Assembly (NCBI GenBank): GCA_963830495.1
Contig: CAWHMS010000001.1
Location: 821,335 to 885,334 of the forward strand
Reading direction: 5' to 3'
From: CAWHMS01 sp963830495
Lineage (GTDB): Bacteria; Actinomycetota; Actinomycetes; Propionibacteriales; Nocardioidaceae
DNA: 64,000 nucleotides
Made by a program: the position numbers and the translations under genes. Shown in pieces: positions 61,857 through 64,000 of the stretch (the stretch's first letter is position 1; every line of letters starts with the position of its first letter). The notes beneath the pieces are model-generated. The model saw only the letters and a list, made by a program, of their open reading frames with translations, was not told where the DNA came from and ran no database searches.

Positions 61857-62515
61857 CTAGGAAAAATTCAAGCTTCCTGAGGCATAGCGGCGCAGTCCGG
61901 CGAGATCGGTCACGAGGATCGTGCGGCGGCCTGTTGCGATCAGCCCTCTGGCTCGCAATGTGGTCAGCGCACGAACGGCTGAGTCGCGGGAACTCGAGAT
62001 CATGCTGGCCAGTTCCTCTTGGGTGAGGGGGAAGTTGAGGTCGATGCCCGGCCCACGCGCGATCCCGTATCGGTCGCTCAGTTCGACGAGGAGGCTGGCG
62101 AGACTTCGCGGCACGTCCATGGAGGCGGAGGCTTGTCGACGACGGTCGGCTGACTTCAGTCGGCCGATGAGGACGCGCAACAACGCCAGCGAATCGGCGG
62201 ATGGGACGTCGGTGCGGCCACGAACCGCTCTCCCGGGATGGCCACGGATTCGAGCGGAAGAACGGCAACGTTGCCGGCGGCGCGCGGTGCTCCACCCTCG
62301 AGCACCTCGAACTCGCCCAGGAGGTCGCCGGGTCCCAACACAGCAAGGACGAGTTCGCGGCCGTCCGTCGTATCGAACGTGACCCTGGCCAGACCTGACA
62401 GGACGAGGAAGACCGTGTCGCTGTGATCTCCCTGGACTATGATCCTGGCTCCTGCCCGAAAGCGTTTCGGATCGCCGAGGCGAAGAAGTGTTGTCCGATC
62501 GGCCGGGTCGAGCAT
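61857..62515 (-). pseudogene. Crp/Fnr-family transcriptional regulator, frameshifted
   Basis: The first frame (from 62515) is a cyclic-nucleotide-binding domain: RFRAGARIIVQGDHSDTVFLVLSGLARVTF and LGPGDLLGEFEVLEGGAPRAA. After FVAAPTSHP the frame breaks at about 62197-62201. The +2 frame continues DSLALLRVLIGRLKSADRRR and ends with a winged HTH, FPLTQEELASMISSSRDSAVRALT, then LRARGLIATGRRTILV. One missing base repairs it. The effector-binding Arg/Ser of CRP is not obvious. Possibly a regulator of the neighbouring small genes. Confidence 0.88.
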
Positions 62516-62684
62516 GCCGAGAAAGGACCGGTGATCAATCTACTCCTGACTCCCACTCGAACCGCCAAATGCTGCATATGACGCACTCGCTGTGCCTCAT
62601 CTGAGGCGGACGCTGCCGATCCTACGGTGCATGGTGGCCGGGTGGACGGAAACCGCCGTCCAACCAATCGAGGAGGTCGAGGCT

Positions 62685-62968
62685 ATGAACCTCAACACAC
62701 GCCGACGCTGGCTGACAATGGCAGTGGTCATCTCGTCGCTGATCGCGGGAGCAACCTGCCGATCGCAGCGTTCGCCGCTGACGCTCAACAGGAGCTCCAC
62801 CGTTCGCCGGAACTCGGCGATGGGTCGGAGCCAGCCGTCTACATCCTCGGCAATCGCGTCGTGGCCATCAGGCGATCTCCGGTGCCCCCAGGGGCTTACG
62901 GGGGTCACGGTGTCGACGACTCGCCGGACATGACCGCATGGACTCTTGGGGACCGTTGCTCCGAATGA
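62685..62968 (+). pseudogene. Small secreted protein gene, frameshifted in its signal peptide
   Basis: A strong ribosome site GAGGAGG stands 8 bases before the ATG at 62685. The frame reads MNLNTRRRWLTMAVVISSLI then AGAT and should continue LPIAAFAADAQQELHRSPEL, but a missing base near 62756 shifts it. In the other frame the protein runs on to 62968 (AVYILGNRVVAIRRSPVPPG). Corrected length is about 95 aa with a Sec signal. A CCCCC-GGA-GGGGG hairpin follows at 62975-62987. No family recognised. Confidence 0.65.
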
Positions 62969-63378
62969 GAGTCTCCCCCGGAGGGGGCGATGGGCGCGCC
63001 AGATCCGATGCGTCACTGGAGGACCGCAGGGCTGACCAGGCGTGAAAGCGTCTTGTCTGCACCCCCGGTGTCATCGGGTCACTACCGCGCCGATGCAGTC
63101 CCGGTGTGACGGTCGACGCGATAGCCATGGAACGACCAATCCTTCCGTGAACAATGAACCAACGACCCCGGCAATACTGCCTCAATGAAGACGCCGTGCG
63201 TTCTCACGCGCAACAGTTGACAGGCCGATTGCCTCGCCGGAGCGGCAGGACTAGTCAACCCCTCATTCGGCATGAGCGGACAGGTTTCCACACCGGATCG
63301 TTTCGCCCTAACTCGGCCCGGCGCGTGCGTCATTATCGGCACGGTCTGGGCTACCTGCCAGCTCGTGGCCCTGGCCCG
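62969..63378. other. Gene-poor stretch
   Basis: About 410 bases in which I see only short unconserved frames. The one structural feature is the hairpin at 62975-62987 just after the secreted-protein frame. Confidence 0.4.
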
Positions 63379-63595
63379 TTACCCCTGGCTTGGCGTTGGT
63401 GGACGCCACGCGCTCCTGCGCTTCACCAGTCGCCTCACGTACATGGGATCGATCACGAAGAACACGGTGACTACGGTCGCCACCCAAGCAACGGTTGCGA
63501 TCGTCTGTTGATCGGCGGTGACAATCGCCATCCACACGGCCCGCTGCGACCACCACCTCGGGGACCGTCCACATGAACTTGTCTACGGCGGTCAT
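63379..63595 (-). pseudogene. Small one- or two-helix membrane protein, frameshifted
   Basis: An ATG at 63595 follows the strong site GGAGGGAG by 2-3 bases. The frame begins MTAVDKFMWTVPEVVVAA and, after removal of one base in the GGG at about 63540-63542, continues VWMAIVTADQQTIATVAWVA then TVVTVFFVIDPMYV and a basic end RRLVKRRSAW, stop 63379. Corrected length 71 aa with one or two TM helices. Function unknown. Confidence 0.6.
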
Positions 63596-64000
63596 CTCTC
63601 CCTCCGGTTCCGACCCCGGGGGGCAGGGGAGGGAGTCGGACACTTCGGTACGACGTCGGCGATGCGAGCGTCCAATGCAACGTGCGTTGGCTGACCTTCA
63701 GCAAGCGCCTGAATTCCGATGAAGTCGCCCGGTTGAGCAGCAATGGCTCGATGCTCACGGCATTGCCTTACGCTGCGAGCGTTACTGGCAGATTGGCCAG
63801 TCGCACCGCAGACACGGATGCGTGCACGACGTTGGCTGCACCCTCAAGAGTGACCCGCAGGGGGCTCTCGAAAGTATCTTTCGCGATGCCTTAGCGAGGC
63901 CGCGCAGCAGGCGAAGCGCCAGCTCGACGATGACGGCCCTCATCGCGAGGTCGCGTTGACTTGCCGATGCCCTCGCGACCGCCGGGCAGCGCGAGCGTGC
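63596..64000. other. Window end, no supported gene
   Basis: On the minus strand a frame near 63770-63890 reads GIAKDTFESPLRVTLEGAAN then VVHASVSAVRLANLPVTLAA and stops. It has coding-like composition but no start in view and no family that I recognise; it may be the end of a gene that begins beyond the window or another damaged gene. Confidence 0.35.

Overview
This is a high-G+C actinobacterial chromosome segment. The gene content and order (pyrR-pyrB-pyrC-PH-carA-carB; alaS-ruvX-mltG-aroE-aroC-aroK-aroB-aroQ-efp-nusB; thrS-HIT-pgsA-patA-pimA; pdxS-pdxT-yebC-ruvC-ruvA-ruvB-yajC-secD-secF-apt-rel; a BldD homologue and an SsgA-like protein) fit the order Propionibacteriales and most closely recall Nocardioides-type genomes. 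The family-level assignment is inference. No rRNA or species marker is present.

Layout. 1-4.6 kb: pyrimidine operon on the minus strand behind a PyrR-binding leader. 4.75-5.26 kb: bldD, divergent from it. 5.4-18.3 kb: minus-strand run of nusB, efp, shikimate genes, a prepilin peptidase, mltG (frameshifted), ruvX, alaS, two small membrane proteins and rarA. 18.4-24.5 kb: a five-gene peptide/nickel-type ABC transporter. 24.8-28.6 kb: aspS, hisS and an MBL hydrolase. 28.8-30.7 kb: two plus-strand genes (a small membrane protein and a DUF349 protein) converging on rel. 30.9-40.1 kb: rel, apt, secF, secD, yajC and the LexA-boxed ruvCAB. 40.4-43.4 kb: yebC, pdxT and pdxS. 43.5-53.6 kb: an APH-like kinase, the PIM/phosphatidylinositol genes, an EF-G-like GTPase with a broken lipoprotein gene, HIT and thrS. 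53.8-58.8 kb: a PAS-PAS-GGDEF-EAL protein, tRNA-Val, an SsgA-like gene, a CGNR regulator, an SRPBCC protein and an aminodeoxychorismate lyase. 58.9-59.2 kb: tRNA Gly-Cys-Val cluster. From 59.3 kb to the end the DNA is sparse and looks accessory, with small secreted proteins, a DinB/DUF664 protein, tandem repeats and four small genes that each carry a one-base frameshift.

Functional links. BldD has the c-di-GMP signature RGD-x8-RLDD, and a c-di-GMP synthase/phosphodiesterase-type protein and an SsgA-like protein lie 50 kb away, so a BldD/c-di-GMP developmental circuit is plausible. Most minus-strand genes are translationally coupled (ATGA, GTGA, TTGA or TGATG overlaps), which I used to choose starts.

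The least explained features are repeats. A dispersed 21-22 bp tandem repeat family forms head-to-head (inverted) arrays in two intergenic regions (30.66-30.88 kb and 37.5-37.8 kb). Two copies of an inverted-repeat element sit at 24.60-24.73 kb, and four exact 29-bp repeats at 61.13-61.24 kb. Seven genes show single-base indels, three of them in otherwise conserved core DNA, so sequence error must be excluded before calling them pseudogenes.
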